Assembly: GCA_003635185.1 (NCBI GenBank)
Contig: PYJA01000090.1
Location: forward strand, 1-42,323
Origin: Candidatus Poribacteria bacterium
GTDB lineage: Bacteria; Poribacteria; WGA-4E; WGA-3G
Reading direction: 5' to 3'
DNA: 42,323 nucleotides
Below are positions 25,453 through 34,394 of this stretch, piece by piece. Made by a program: the position numbers and the translations under genes. Each line of letters begins with the position of its first letter. Position 1 is the stretch's first letter. The notes under the pieces are model-generated. The model did no database searches and was not told where the DNA came from. It saw nothing but the letters and a program-made list of their open reading frames with translations.

Positions 25453-26508
25453 ATGAAAAAAACATTAATAAACATTATCTGCATCATTTTCTTAACAGGT
25501 TTTTATCTCGGGAGTCAAGGGTGCGCCCTTAATTTTGATACGGGCGGTTCAGCCTCAGGCATCATTGAAAAATCCGGTGAGCTCACACAAAATGAAGTTT
25601 GGGATGGACGCATCTATGTTACAGGCACTGTTATTGTCCCAGAAGGTGTAACACTAACGATCCGTGCAGGGACGATTGTCGGTTTTGAACCCGCGGACGA
25701 TCCCATTGAACTGGTTGTACAGGGTGAACTCTACGCAGAAGGCGCACCTGATAGAATGATAGTCTTTGGTTCTTTAGGCAAACAATCGGCAGCAAAAACT
25801 GAAACAGATCCAAAGAGCACAATGTCGCAAACGTTAACAAGAGATACGATAAAGCAGCAAATTACGATGCCGACTGAATCTTCAACTCAAGCGATGACCG
25901 CAGAGCCGCCAAAAGCAGGGGATTGGCTGGGTATCACAATTGAAGCGCAGAGTCCAAATAGCCGACTCACGTACTGCCGTATTCAGCATGCCACTACTGC
26001 TATTTTTTGCGGAACAGATTCTGTCCAAATTGAAAGATGTCTCTTTAGTGAGAACAAAATCGGCGTGCTTTGCGATAATACGAACCCAACTATCTCCGCT
26101 AATGAGTTCAACAGAAATGGGAGTGGTGCGCAATTCCGCGGGACTGCCGCGCCCGAAGTAGAATATAACGAATTCAATGCTAACCGATATGGACTGGTAT
26201 GTGAAGATGATTCACGTCCACGTATCCAACATAACAATATTCGATCAAACTATGAATATGCTATCATCTGCTATTCTACCGCCTCGCCTGAGATCATATC
26301 CAACAATATCACGTTAAACAGTGGATGGGCAGTTTACGATGGTGGCAGACTCCGAGACAATTATATTAGTGGAAATAAACAGGTCGGACTGAATATTACT
26401 GAAATGAGTATTAGCACGCAAAGCGACCAGTTTTATGGCGTTGATGAAGTATTTGATCCAAGAAATACACCTGTCTTAGAGGCTGGTGTACCAAACGATA
26501 AATTTTAG
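25453..26508 (+). CDS. Lipoprotein with right-handed parallel beta-helix repeats (NosD-like)
   Basis: 351 residues. The N-terminal signal peptide ends at a lipobox-like GSQG-C (Cys about 25), so it is probably anchored in the periplasm or outer membrane. Residues 45-110 hold a strand-rich segment (VYVTGTVIVPEGVTLTIRAG type). After a low-complexity Thr/Ser linker come repeated NN..I...N.. rungs (NKIGVLCDNTNPTISANEFN, NRYGLVCEDDSRPRIQHNNI) characteristic of a right-handed beta-helix. Such folds bind or cleave polysaccharides or act as scaffolds. No catalytic residues are assignable. It is the first plus-strand gene. Its stop lies 4 nt before the prenyltransferase ATG, so the two are coupled. 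Confidence 0.75.
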   Translation: MKKTLINIICIIFLTGFYLGSQGCALNFDTGGSASGIIEKSGELTQNEVWDGRIYVTGTVIVPEGVTLTIRAGTIVGFEPADDPIELVVQGELYAEGAPDRMIVFGSLGKQSAAKTETDPKSTMSQTLTRDTIKQQITMPTESSTQAMTAEPPKAGDWLGITIEAQSPNSRLTYCRIQHATTAIFCGTDSVQIERCLFSENKIGVLCDNTNPTISANEFNRNGSGAQFRGTAAPEVEYNEFNANRYGLVCEDDSRPRIQHNNIRSNYEYAIICYSTASPEIISNNITLNSGWAVYDGGRLRDNYISGNKQVGLNITEMSISTQSDQFYGVDEVFDPRNTPVLEAGVPNDKF

Positions 26509-26512
26509 TCAA

Positions 26513-27439
26513 ATGAGCCGAGTCAAAGCATATCTTGAACTCATCCGCTATCCGCTTTTTGCAATTCCAATCGTCGCGACGCTTCCAGGGGTGCTTATTG
26601 CGAGCGAAGGGAAATTGACGTGGCGTGTTGTTGCTGCACTCATCATTGCGATGTTCGGTTACTTTGCAGGGATGATAAAAAATGACTATTTCCACCATGA
26701 AACAGACGCTCTAACAAATCCTGACCGTCCGCTCCCTTCAAATCGGTTAACACCTAAACAAGCACTCGTCCCAGCAAGTATTATCTATGCCCTCTGTGTC
26801 ATCAGTGGATTTTTGCTAAGCGTAAAAGCAGGTTTGTTGGTAATGGCGTTAGTTGCGATTTCGCACCTCTATAATGCAATTTTCAAAGCAAAAGGAATCT
26901 TAGGGAGTTTGACACTGCCTTTGGGAATTGGACTGTTGAACGTCTTCGGTGCGTTGGTCGTAAGTGATAGTGTCCCACGATTAGTGTGGTATGCATTTGG
27001 GGCTACCACGTTCTACGACTTAGGCACGCATATTATAACCACGTTTAAAGACATTTCCCGTGACAAACAGCACGGTATCACAACAACACCCGTGCAACTC
27101 GGTATTCGTCCAGCACTGTTTTTGTCTGCTGCTGCAACGATTTTAGCATTCGTCATCGCATTTTTACCGTATTGGTTGGAACAACCGCTTGTCCAAAAAT
27201 ATTATGCAGTCTGGGTAATTCTGGGTTTGGTTGCTGCTGTTGTTACCCGTATCCCGCTCTATCTCCAACCGAACGAGAAAAACGGTTATTTTGCCTTAAA
27301 AGGGTCTATGATTGGTTCAATACTCTTTTTTCCGTGCCTAATGGGTACACAAGTATCAATTGGTGTCTCTACAGCTATTATTTTGCCGTTACTATTTGTG
27401 ACAATGCTACTGTTGAGAACATCACGACAAGAGGTATGA
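26513..27439 (+). CDS. UbiA-family prenyltransferase
   Basis: 308 residues with about eight hydrophobic helices. The first Asp-rich motif is NDYFHHETD (residues 57-65), where the third conserved acid of NDxxDxxxD is His61. LTNPDRPLPSNRLT follows. The second motif is FKDISRDKQHG (D180, D184). It should transfer a prenyl chain to an acceptor in the membrane; the acceptor is unknown. The ATG at 26513 follows the previous stop by 4 nt; an in-frame GTG at 26486 would overlap the lipoprotein gene. It is followed by a phosphatase-superfamily gene. This pairing loosely recalls the eboC/eboF pair of algal and cyanobacterial ebo clusters, but no other ebo genes are visible. Confidence 0.85.
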   Translation: MSRVKAYLELIRYPLFAIPIVATLPGVLIASEGKLTWRVVAALIIAMFGYFAGMIKNDYFHHETDALTNPDRPLPSNRLTPKQALVPASIIYALCVISGFLLSVKAGLLVMALVAISHLYNAIFKAKGILGSLTLPLGIGLLNVFGALVVSDSVPRLVWYAFGATTFYDLGTHIITTFKDISRDKQHGITTTPVQLGIRPALFLSAAATILAFVIAFLPYWLEQPLVQKYYAVWVILGLVAAVVTRIPLYLQPNEKNGYFALKGSMIGSILFFPCLMGTQVSIGVSTAIILPLLFVTMLLLRTSRQEV

Positions 27440-27465
27440 AGATAAAAACGAATAAAGGATAAAAC

Positions 27466-28914
27466 ATGAAAAATATCGTTTTGTTAATTACTGATACGTT
27501 CCGCTATGATAATCTCGGTGAACGGGCAGAAAAACCTATCCGTACACCGATGCTTGATAAATTTGAAGCAGAACGCGCAACTGCTATTGATAAATTCTAT
27601 ATGAGCAGTTTTCCCACAATTCCACACCGCACTGATGTTGCGACTGGTACATTGGGATGGCCGCACTACGGGTGGCAACCCATTGATCAGAGCGGACCAA
27701 ACCATATTGCACAACTTTTAGGGGGGCAAGGATACGCCACGCAGCTAATTTGCGATTGCCCGCATCTGTTTAATGCCCGCTTCCAGCAAGGATTTCAGGC
27801 TGCGTTCCAACACCGTGGACAAGAAGGGGACAAACCATTACTCCATCTCAATGATGAAATACAGGCAATCATGCCGGATGAGAAAACACGTCCGAATCCT
27901 TCGTTCCGAGGAAACACCTTGCCCAATACACACCGTTGGACAAACCGATACTATCAATACGAGGCAGAGACGTTTTCTGGCAGGACATCGCAAACCGCCA
28001 TAAGATTTTTAGAGGAGAACTATCACTCAGGTCCTTTCTTCCTTTGGGTTGATTTCTTTGATCCGCACGAACCCTGGGATCCACCAGAATACATTGTCAA
28101 ACGTTACGATCCAACCTATTCTGGACCGCCAATGCTTCATCCGAATTATGGACGGTCATCTATTTATACAGATGCGGAATTGCACAACCTGTGGGCACAT
28201 TATGCAGGTGAATCCGAACTTGTGGATCGACATATCGGTCAGATTATCCAAAAAGTTGATGACCTTGAACTTTGGGATGATACGCTTGTTGTTGTAATGT
28301 CTGACCACGGCATGTCTATCGGAGAACACGAAAGGACAGGGAAATCAAATATTGATCCTGAGGATCCGAGGTATTGGCCCACCTATCCCGAAATTAACCA
28401 TCAAATGTTTTTGATTGCTGGTAGCGATGTGCCACAAGGACAACGTCTTGATCTAATTGCACAACCGATGGACATTTTGCCGACTTTGTGTGATTTAGCA
28501 GGTGTTACACTTGATCCGCGGAAACCTTTTGAGGGACGATCTTTTGCAGATGCGCTCCTCAGCGGTGATTCTCAGCATAGGGAGTATGCAGTAACAGGAA
28601 CTCACATCGGTTCACGCAATGGCACTGTGCCACGCCGCGCGACAACACCCTTCCTTGTTACTGAACGTTGGGGGTACGCACCTGTTGGTGCGCACGGCAC
28701 ACCTGAATTGTTTGACTTGACAGTTGATCCAATTGCAACGAATAATCTTGCGGAGGATAACGCTGCGCTTGTTACCGAATTGCATCAACTCTTTATGGCA
28801 CATCTTTTGGAGCATAACGCACCAGAGAATTTCCTTGCGTTATGGCAAGAGTCTCCTACAGGAGATGGCAAAGGGAAGTGGGCAATTGATTATCCGGAAG
28901 AAGATAAAGAATAG
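27466..28914 (+). CDS. Alkaline phosphatase superfamily (sulfatase-like) hydrolase with Thr at the nucleophile
   Basis: 482 residues of the sulfatase fold. The metal ligand is at the start (LLITDTFRYDN, D10). The active-site loop is PTIPHRTDVATG, with T51 where sulfatases have the Cys/Ser of C/S-x-P-x-R that becomes formylglycine. DPHEPWDPPEYI and the second metal site MSDHGMSIGEHERTGKSN follow. With Thr, the enzyme is more likely a phosphodiesterase, pyrophosphatase or phosphonate monoester hydrolase than a sulfatase. No signal peptide is seen, so it is cytoplasmic. AAAGGATAAAAC precedes the ATG. It lies 26 nt after the prenyltransferase gene and is probably in the same operon. Confidence 0.82.
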   Translation: MKNIVLLITDTFRYDNLGERAEKPIRTPMLDKFEAERATAIDKFYMSSFPTIPHRTDVATGTLGWPHYGWQPIDQSGPNHIAQLLGGQGYATQLICDCPHLFNARFQQGFQAAFQHRGQEGDKPLLHLNDEIQAIMPDEKTRPNPSFRGNTLPNTHRWTNRYYQYEAETFSGRTSQTAIRFLEENYHSGPFFLWVDFFDPHEPWDPPEYIVKRYDPTYSGPPMLHPNYGRSSIYTDAELHNLWAHYAGESELVDRHIGQIIQKVDDLELWDDTLVVVMSDHGMSIGEHERTGKSNIDPEDPRYWPTYPEINHQMFLIAGSDVPQGQRLDLIAQPMDILPTLCDLAGVTLDPRKPFEGRSFADALLSGDSQHREYAVTGTHIGSRNGTVPRRATTPFLVTERWGYAPVGAHGTPELFDLTVDPIATNNLAEDNAALVTELHQLFMAHLLEHNAPENFLALWQESPTGDGKGKWAIDYPEEDKE

Positions 28915-29402
28915 AACAGAAACACTTTGACATAAGCGTTTAGCAACCTAACGGACTGCGTGTGTTGTCCCATAACTTGTTAGGTTGTGCTTCCGTTTCT
29001 GCACCATAACTGTCAATTTAAGAAAATATTTCTTATTCTAAAAATCCTTCTGAATAGGCATGAAGAGGCATGAAGGTTGGGACTGTCCGACATTTCAGTC
29101 CCGTAGGGACGATATGTTTATAGAAAAACGTTGAACAAGGTCTCTTTAGTCCCATAGGGACGATATGTGGATACCACCAATGACAAGTCCATAAACATTG
29201 CGTCCCTACGGGACTGAAGAGTGAGTTGAACATAATTCTATAAACATTGCGTCCCTACGGGACTGAAGAAGGTTCTCCTATTTAGAAAATCCCTAAATTG
29301 ACACATAAAGTTGTGCTCCATTTCTGCATAACCTAACAGGTTATGCTACAGAAATATCCAAGTAATTGCTTTACTATACTATCGCGAAGGAATAAGAACG
29401 AG
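28915..29402. other. Intergenic stretch of palindromic repeats
   Basis: Contains 'taacttgttaggttgtgc' and 'taacctaacaggttatgc' palindromes (about 28970-28990 and 29326-29346) flanking the GTCCCGTAGGGACG cluster. No coding region is seen. A possible -10 (TATACT near 29375) for the following gene lacks a -35 partner. Confidence 0.6.
29096..29269. repeat. Second cluster of GTCCCGTAGGGACGATATG repeats
   Basis: Two plus-oriented copies (29096-29125, 29145-29168; the second has CCCATAGGG) face two inverted copies (29190-29219, 29239-29269). This makes a mirror arrangement like that at 238-533. Confidence 0.8.
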
Positions 29403-30713
29403 ATGGAAACTTCAAATTCCTTGTCTGATGAACTCAAGCATATTGTAGGCGAGTCTGGCATGTTGCCGAAGGAACAGGTTTCGGCATATACTTATGACGG
29501 TATGGTCCCAAAGGTAGTCATAGCTCCGTCATCTGTACAAGAAATACAAAATATCCTTCGGTTCGTATCAGATCAGAGTTTATCTGTAATGCCTGCAGGT
29601 GCAGGGACAAAACTCGGAATTGGCAACTTAGCTGAAGAAACGGATATTGTGTTGGTAATGACTCGGCTGAATAAGGTGGTGGAATACGAGCCGGCAGATT
29701 TGACTGTGACAGTTGAAGCGGGCATTAGGTTGGCTGAACTTCAAACTGAGTTGGCACAACATCGGCAGTTTCTTCCGCTAAATCCGCCTTATGCAGACCG
29801 GTGTACTATTGGTGGAATTGTTGCCACAAATGCCAGCGGTCCACTACGTCTTCAATATGGGACTCCGCGAAATTTAGTTTTAGGAATGCATGTAGCACAT
29901 ATTAATGGCACGGTTGTTAAGAGTGGCGGAAAAGTTGTTAAAAACGTTGCGGGATACGACCTTAACAAACTGTATATCGGGGCATTCGGAACGCTCGGTA
30001 TTATTACCGAAGTAACTCTTAAATTAGCACCGCTGCCTGCTCATCAGGCAATACTTGCCGCGCAGTTTCAATCCATTCACGATACGGTTAATACTGGATT
30101 AAGTATCGTCAGTTCACAGACGTTGCCCTCTTTCGTAAATCTGTTCGTAAATGTGCCTATCAATCAGTTTGAGGAGAAGAAACCGACACTAATAGTTGGA
30201 TTTGCTGGGGATTCGGAAACTGTAGCATGGCAGCTCAACGCAACCCAAACACTTGTGGAACAAAATGGTGCTTTAGGTGTGCAAATAATAGAAGGTGAAT
30301 CGCGAGTTAACATTAGTCATGTTGTGCAGGAGTTTCCAGCGGTTGATAATGCTCATGGGACTTCGCTTGTAAAGATAAATCTCAAACGATCAGATATAGC
30401 CGAATTTGCTGAGCAGCTTCGTAAAGAGACTAATGAAATGATGGCACTGTTGGGAAACGGTGTACTGTATCTCAAAATTATAATAAATTCTAACACCGAT
30501 TTTCAACGACTTGCAAATACCCTGACAGAACTGCGTCAACGTGTTATAGATTTGGGAGGCAATCTTATCATAGAGACAGCACCACCTGAACTCAAACGAC
30601 AAGTTGATGTGTGGGGACCGATAGGTAGCACAGAAAACTTAATGAAACAGGTTAAAGCAAAATTTGATGCGTCTGGGTTGTTGAACTCTGGGCGTTTTGT
30701 TTCAAGTATCTAA
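29403..30713 (+). CDS. FAD-linked oxidase, GlcD/GlcE-like (glycolate oxidase family)
   Basis: 436 residues from the ATG at 29403, with AAGGA 11 nt upstream; an in-frame start 20 codons earlier lies in repeat DNA. It belongs to the PCMH-type FAD family. The pyrophosphate loop is PAGAGTKLGIGN (residues 64-75). CTIGGIVATNASGP, GGKVVKNVAGYDLNKLYIGA and FGTLGIITEVTLKLAP follow. The C-terminus ends with FDASGLLNSGRF, as in glycolate oxidase subunits that oxidise 2-hydroxy acids. The central region is divergent and shorter than GlcD, which fits GlcE better. No GlcF iron-sulfur partner gene is adjacent. Confidence 0.85.
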   Translation: METSNSLSDELKHIVGESGMLPKEQVSAYTYDGMVPKVVIAPSSVQEIQNILRFVSDQSLSVMPAGAGTKLGIGNLAEETDIVLVMTRLNKVVEYEPADLTVTVEAGIRLAELQTELAQHRQFLPLNPPYADRCTIGGIVATNASGPLRLQYGTPRNLVLGMHVAHINGTVVKSGGKVVKNVAGYDLNKLYIGAFGTLGIITEVTLKLAPLPAHQAILAAQFQSIHDTVNTGLSIVSSQTLPSFVNLFVNVPINQFEEKKPTLIVGFAGDSETVAWQLNATQTLVEQNGALGVQIIEGESRVNISHVVQEFPAVDNAHGTSLVKINLKRSDIAEFAEQLRKETNEMMALLGNGVLYLKIIINSNTDFQRLANTLTELRQRVIDLGGNLIIETAPPELKRQVDVWGPIGSTENLMKQVKAKFDASGLLNSGRFVSSI

Positions 30714-30812
30714 TCAGTGTTACGCTTGTCTATATCGCTCTTGAACTAACGCCTTAATATCTTTTATCGGATGTTTCTCCGGTTACTTCCGTGTATAAAA
30801 AAAGGTGAAAAC

Positions 30813-32429
30813 ATGGAAAAGACAAGGAGCATTTTGTGGATTGATTGCACATTAAAAGCACCGCCTGCAAGCGCACATTTAAAATCTGAGTTGAAGCCTT
30901 ATATTCGATTTTTAGAATATCACGGATATGATGTTTCATTAGCAGATAACAGCGTTCAGGGTATCGCTTTATTGCGGGATATTACATTTCACGCGGTATT
31001 ATTAAACTATGATGTCTCAACACGAACTGATGATTTACTTACATATATCCGTAAAGAGGATGCACATATCCCAATTATTCTGTTGACGCAGGCGGGCGGT
31101 CAAGAGATGATGGCGCAAGCGAGTCTTCATGGTGTTGACGACGTGTTGATTATGCCTACAAATCCCAGGCAGTTGCTTTCATCACTCACATTTTTACTGG
31201 AAAAGCACAGCCTACAAGAAGCATATACGCCTCAAGCTTACGTAGAGAACTTTAATAAGCAGAGCGCTTTGGACTACAGCCAAGCGCATACCATGGTTGA
31301 TCACTACCATGATAATGATTGGCAGGCATGGATAGATACCTATATCCATTTCGTTCAATGGGATATTAAATTAGATGGACTTTCTAATGTTGAAGAGTTG
31401 AGAACAATCCATGCCAGCGAAAAACGCGAAGCCAATTCGACCTTTGCAGATTATATCCAAAACAACTATAGTCGGTGGCTTGAGGGTGAAAACTCGCCCA
31501 CTTTATCTGTAGATGTTTTCTACAAATACGTAATTCCTGAGATCCAAGTAGGAAAATCTGTGTTATTTGTCGTAATGGATTGTATGCGGTTAGACCACTG
31601 GTTGAAAATTGAGCCGCTGCTCTACCGTGATTTCCACATGACAAAACACTATTACTATTCTATATTACCAACGACAACGCACTATGCCCGCAATGCTATT
31701 TTTAGCGGTCTGTTTCCGAGAGATTTGGCCGAACGATACCCCGCTCTATATGCCGAACCAGATGAAGAACATACAAGTATCAACCGTTATGAGAAAGAGT
31801 TGATGCGTTTGCAACTTGAACGGCATGGGATTGCACTCAAACCGTCATCACACTACTTCAAAATTTTTGATGCACGCGGAGAAATTCAATATCTACAGTG
31901 GTTAACTGACGCAAACCGAATAAGTTTAGCAGCAGTTGTAGTTGATTTTCTCGACATGCTGACACATTTACGAAGTGACTTGGCACTTTTCCAGCAACTT
32001 ATTCCAAATGAAGAAGCGTTTCGGACACTTGTACAAACTTGGTTTCGAAATTCCAGAATATATAAAATAATTAAGCTCGCAGCCGAACGGGAGATAACTA
32101 TAATAATGACATCAGATCACGGTTCGGTGTTGTGTCAAAATGCTGCGAAAATATCAAGTCAGTACGAACTTTCGAGCGGACTCCGGGTAAAAGAAGGCAA
32201 GGAAATATCGTGTGATCCTGAAGTGGGTTATTTTATAAATAACCCAAAAGCATATCGATTACCTTATGAGGCATCAGAGAAAAACTATATTCTTGCTAAA
32301 GAGGATTACTATTTTGTTTACGAAAGACAGTTTAACGTCTACAAAGAGATGTTTCACGGGAGTTTCCAACATGGAGGTGTTTCATTAGAAGAGATGATTC
32401 TTCCGTGTGTTGTGCTTGAACCGCGGTGA
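30813..32429 (+). CDS. PorX-like regulator: degenerate receiver plus PglZ/alkaline-phosphatase domain
   Basis: 538 residues. Residues 1-130 form a CheY-like receiver (LWIDCT.., FLEYHGYDVSLADNSVQGI). Residues 215-530 are a PglZ phosphatase-superfamily domain with VVMDCMRLDHW, LPTTTHYARNAIFSG, TSDHGS and GSFQHGGVSLEEMILP. The layout and length match PorX, the type IX secretion regulator and phosphodiesterase of Bacteroidota. The receiver lacks key residues: the phospho-acceptor Asp is N65 (AVLLNYD), the conserved Lys is M114 (LIMPTNPRQ), and only one of the acidic pair remains (D11). It probably works without phosphorylation. The effector metal site looks intact. The ATG at 30813 follows AAGGTGAAAAC. 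PorV/PorQ-like and sorting-tail proteins are encoded 7-9 kb downstream. Confidence 0.85.
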   Translation: MEKTRSILWIDCTLKAPPASAHLKSELKPYIRFLEYHGYDVSLADNSVQGIALLRDITFHAVLLNYDVSTRTDDLLTYIRKEDAHIPIILLTQAGGQEMMAQASLHGVDDVLIMPTNPRQLLSSLTFLLEKHSLQEAYTPQAYVENFNKQSALDYSQAHTMVDHYHDNDWQAWIDTYIHFVQWDIKLDGLSNVEELRTIHASEKREANSTFADYIQNNYSRWLEGENSPTLSVDVFYKYVIPEIQVGKSVLFVVMDCMRLDHWLKIEPLLYRDFHMTKHYYYSILPTTTHYARNAIFSGLFPRDLAERYPALYAEPDEEHTSINRYEKELMRLQLERHGIALKPSSHYFKIFDARGEIQYLQWLTDANRISLAAVVVDFLDMLTHLRSDLALFQQLIPNEEAFRTLVQTWFRNSRIYKIIKLAAEREITIIMTSDHGSVLCQNAAKISSQYELSSGLRVKEGKEISCDPEVGYFINNPKAYRLPYEASEKNYILAKEDYYFVYERQFNVYKEMFHGSFQHGGVSLEEMILPCVVLEPR

Positions 32430-32506
32430 GGGTTGTGTCTGAGTAGTGCTTCTAAATTAACACGATATACAATCCATCCAAATTCTCTTTCTAAGGAGAA
32501 CTAATA

Positions 32507-34384
32507 ATGTTGAAAAAGATCGAGCTAAACAAGTTTTTATTATTGATTCTGCTAATAGGTTTTACGACAATACTCCCTATTTGTACACAAGCACAATTCC
32601 CAGACTTTGACCTTCCAGACAATCAACCTATTGAAAAGGTGAGTGCTGAAGGATATATCTCTTTAGACAAGGTACAACCCGGTAGAGACTTCAAAATTGC
32701 GATTGTTGTAAAGATTGCAGAAGGATGGCATGTCAATGCTAATCCTGCTGGCGAAAATCTTATCCCGACTGAAATAACGCCCTCTGATACGCCGAACTTA
32801 ACTTTTGGAGAAGCGATATACCCGATGGGGGAAACACTTAATCTCGCTTCAATTGGAGAGGCACCGGTCTACCACGATACGATTACAATCGGTGTTCCGG
32901 TAACTTTGCTCCAAAATGCGCCGATTGAACCTATAACTTTGGATATGCAACTTCGCTATCAAGCGTGTAATGATGAACAGTGTCTGTTCCCTGAAACACT
33001 AAGTGTCTCCATACCGATTGATGTTGTCAGTGTAGCAGAAACTTCGCAACAAACTAATGAGGCTATTTTCGCCAATATCGCATTTGATAACACGGCAAAC
33101 GACAGCAGTGAAGATCAAGGTGGAATTGCAGGCGCACTGTCTGGCGGAAATTTATGGCTTGCATTTCTGCTTGTGTTTGCTGGGGGAATTGTGACAAGTT
33201 TGACACCTTGCGTATATCCTCTAATTCCGATAACGGTCTCGATCTTCGGGGCGAATGAGTCTACTGGAATACTTAAATCTTTTCTGCTTTCTGTTGTATA
33301 TGTCTTTGGCATTGTTGTCACCTATTCAATTTTAGGTGTAGCCGTAGCATCAACGGGGGCAGTATTTGGTCAGATAATGGCAAATCCGTGGGTAATAGGT
33401 TTTATCAGTGTAATTCTTGTTTCTCTTGGTTTATCAATGTTTGGTGTTTTTGAGATCCGGCTTCCATCTTCAATGCAAAACATGCTCAATACTGTCGGTG
33501 GTGCAGGATTTTTTGGTGCTTTCGGTATGGGCACTGTCGCGGGTGTCATCGCAGCACCCTGCACAGGCCCAGCTTTGGCTGCTGTCTTGGCATATATTGC
33601 AACAACAAGTAGTTTAGTGCTTGGGTTTTGGTTGATGTTTACCTATGCCCTCGGTATGGGTTTATTGTTCATTGGGATAGGTACGTTCTCAGGTTTACTC
33701 TCTGCCCTTCCCCGTTCAGGCGGGTGGATGTACGTTTTGGAAAATATCTTTGGTATCGCAATTATAACGATGGCACTCTACTTCCTCAAAGATGTCAAAC
33801 TCTTTGCCCCGTTAAAAAGTTTCCTTCAGAATTCACTCCCATTTTTCGGTATCGCGGCAGGTTTAATTCTTATAGGGCTGCTTCTCGGTAAGTTAACACA
33901 ACGTTTTAGTGGTATTTCTGCGGGGATGAAAGTCCGTAAAGCGTTTGCTCTTTTGCTGGTAATAGTTGGGGCGTTTATGATAGTGGGCGGACTTCAACAG
34001 CCCGTTGCTGGACCGCATCTGAACTGGGTTTACGACGAACCCGCAGCATTGCAAATCGCTGAACAGGAAGATAAATTGGTTATGCTTGATTTTTATGCAA
34101 CTTGGTGCGGAGCTTGCAATGAACTGGACCACAAAACTTTTTCTAATCAAGATGTTATTGATAAGTTAGAGGATTATGTTACTGTCAAGCTTGATTTTTC
34201 GGCTAAATCCGATAAAGTATTATCAGAAAAGTATCAGATTCGCGGATTGCCTGTTGTCATTTTTATGGACTCCCAACGTAATATTCTCGAGCGAATTGAA
34301 AAGTTCGTTGACGCAGAGGAGATGCTGAAAATAATCGAAAATGTTGAGACTAAGGCTAAATCTGCTAAGGGTAGTACTTTGTAA
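32507..34384 (+). CDS. dsbD: Thiol:disulfide interchange protein DsbD
   Basis: 625 residues with all three domains. After a signal peptide comes the N-terminal immunoglobulin-like domain with the C154/C159 pair (YQACNDEQCLFP). The eight-helix membrane domain has C235 (LTPCVYPLIPI) and C352 (AAPCTGPALAA). The periplasmic thioredoxin domain has W-C534-G-A-C537. It carries electrons from cytoplasmic thioredoxin to periplasmic partners for disulfide isomerisation and cytochrome c maturation. The start has AAGGAG 8 nt upstream. It overlaps nothing and is followed after 10 nt by the TPR gene, so they are co-transcribed. Confidence 0.96.
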   Translation: MLKKIELNKFLLLILLIGFTTILPICTQAQFPDFDLPDNQPIEKVSAEGYISLDKVQPGRDFKIAIVVKIAEGWHVNANPAGENLIPTEITPSDTPNLTFGEAIYPMGETLNLASIGEAPVYHDTITIGVPVTLLQNAPIEPITLDMQLRYQACNDEQCLFPETLSVSIPIDVVSVAETSQQTNEAIFANIAFDNTANDSSEDQGGIAGALSGGNLWLAFLLVFAGGIVTSLTPCVYPLIPITVSIFGANESTGILKSFLLSVVYVFGIVVTYSILGVAVASTGAVFGQIMANPWVIGFISVILVSLGLSMFGVFEIRLPSSMQNMLNTVGGAGFFGAFGMGTVAGVIAAPCTGPALAAVLAYIATTSSLVLGFWLMFTYALGMGLLFIGIGTFSGLLSALPRSGGWMYVLENIFGIAIITMALYFLKDVKLFAPLKSFLQNSLPFFGIAAGLILIGLLLGKLTQRFSGISAGMKVRKAFALLLVIVGAFMIVGGLQQPVAGPHLNWVYDEPAALQIAEQEDKLVMLDFYATWCGACNELDHKTFSNQDVIDKLEDYVTVKLDFSAKSDKVLSEKYQIRGLPVVIFMDSQRNILERIEKFVDAEEMLKIIENVETKAKSAKGSTL

Positions 34385-34394
34385 AGGAGCACAC

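Noticed and set aside
26486..26512. GTG start for the prenyltransferase overlapping the lipoprotein gene
   Set aside because: The ATG at 26513, 4 nt after the previous stop, gives the normal family N-terminus.
29343..29402. Longer N-terminus for the GlcD/GlcE-like oxidase
   Set aside because: The extra 20 codons lie in a palindromic repeat and are not family-like. The ATG at 29403 has its own upstream site.
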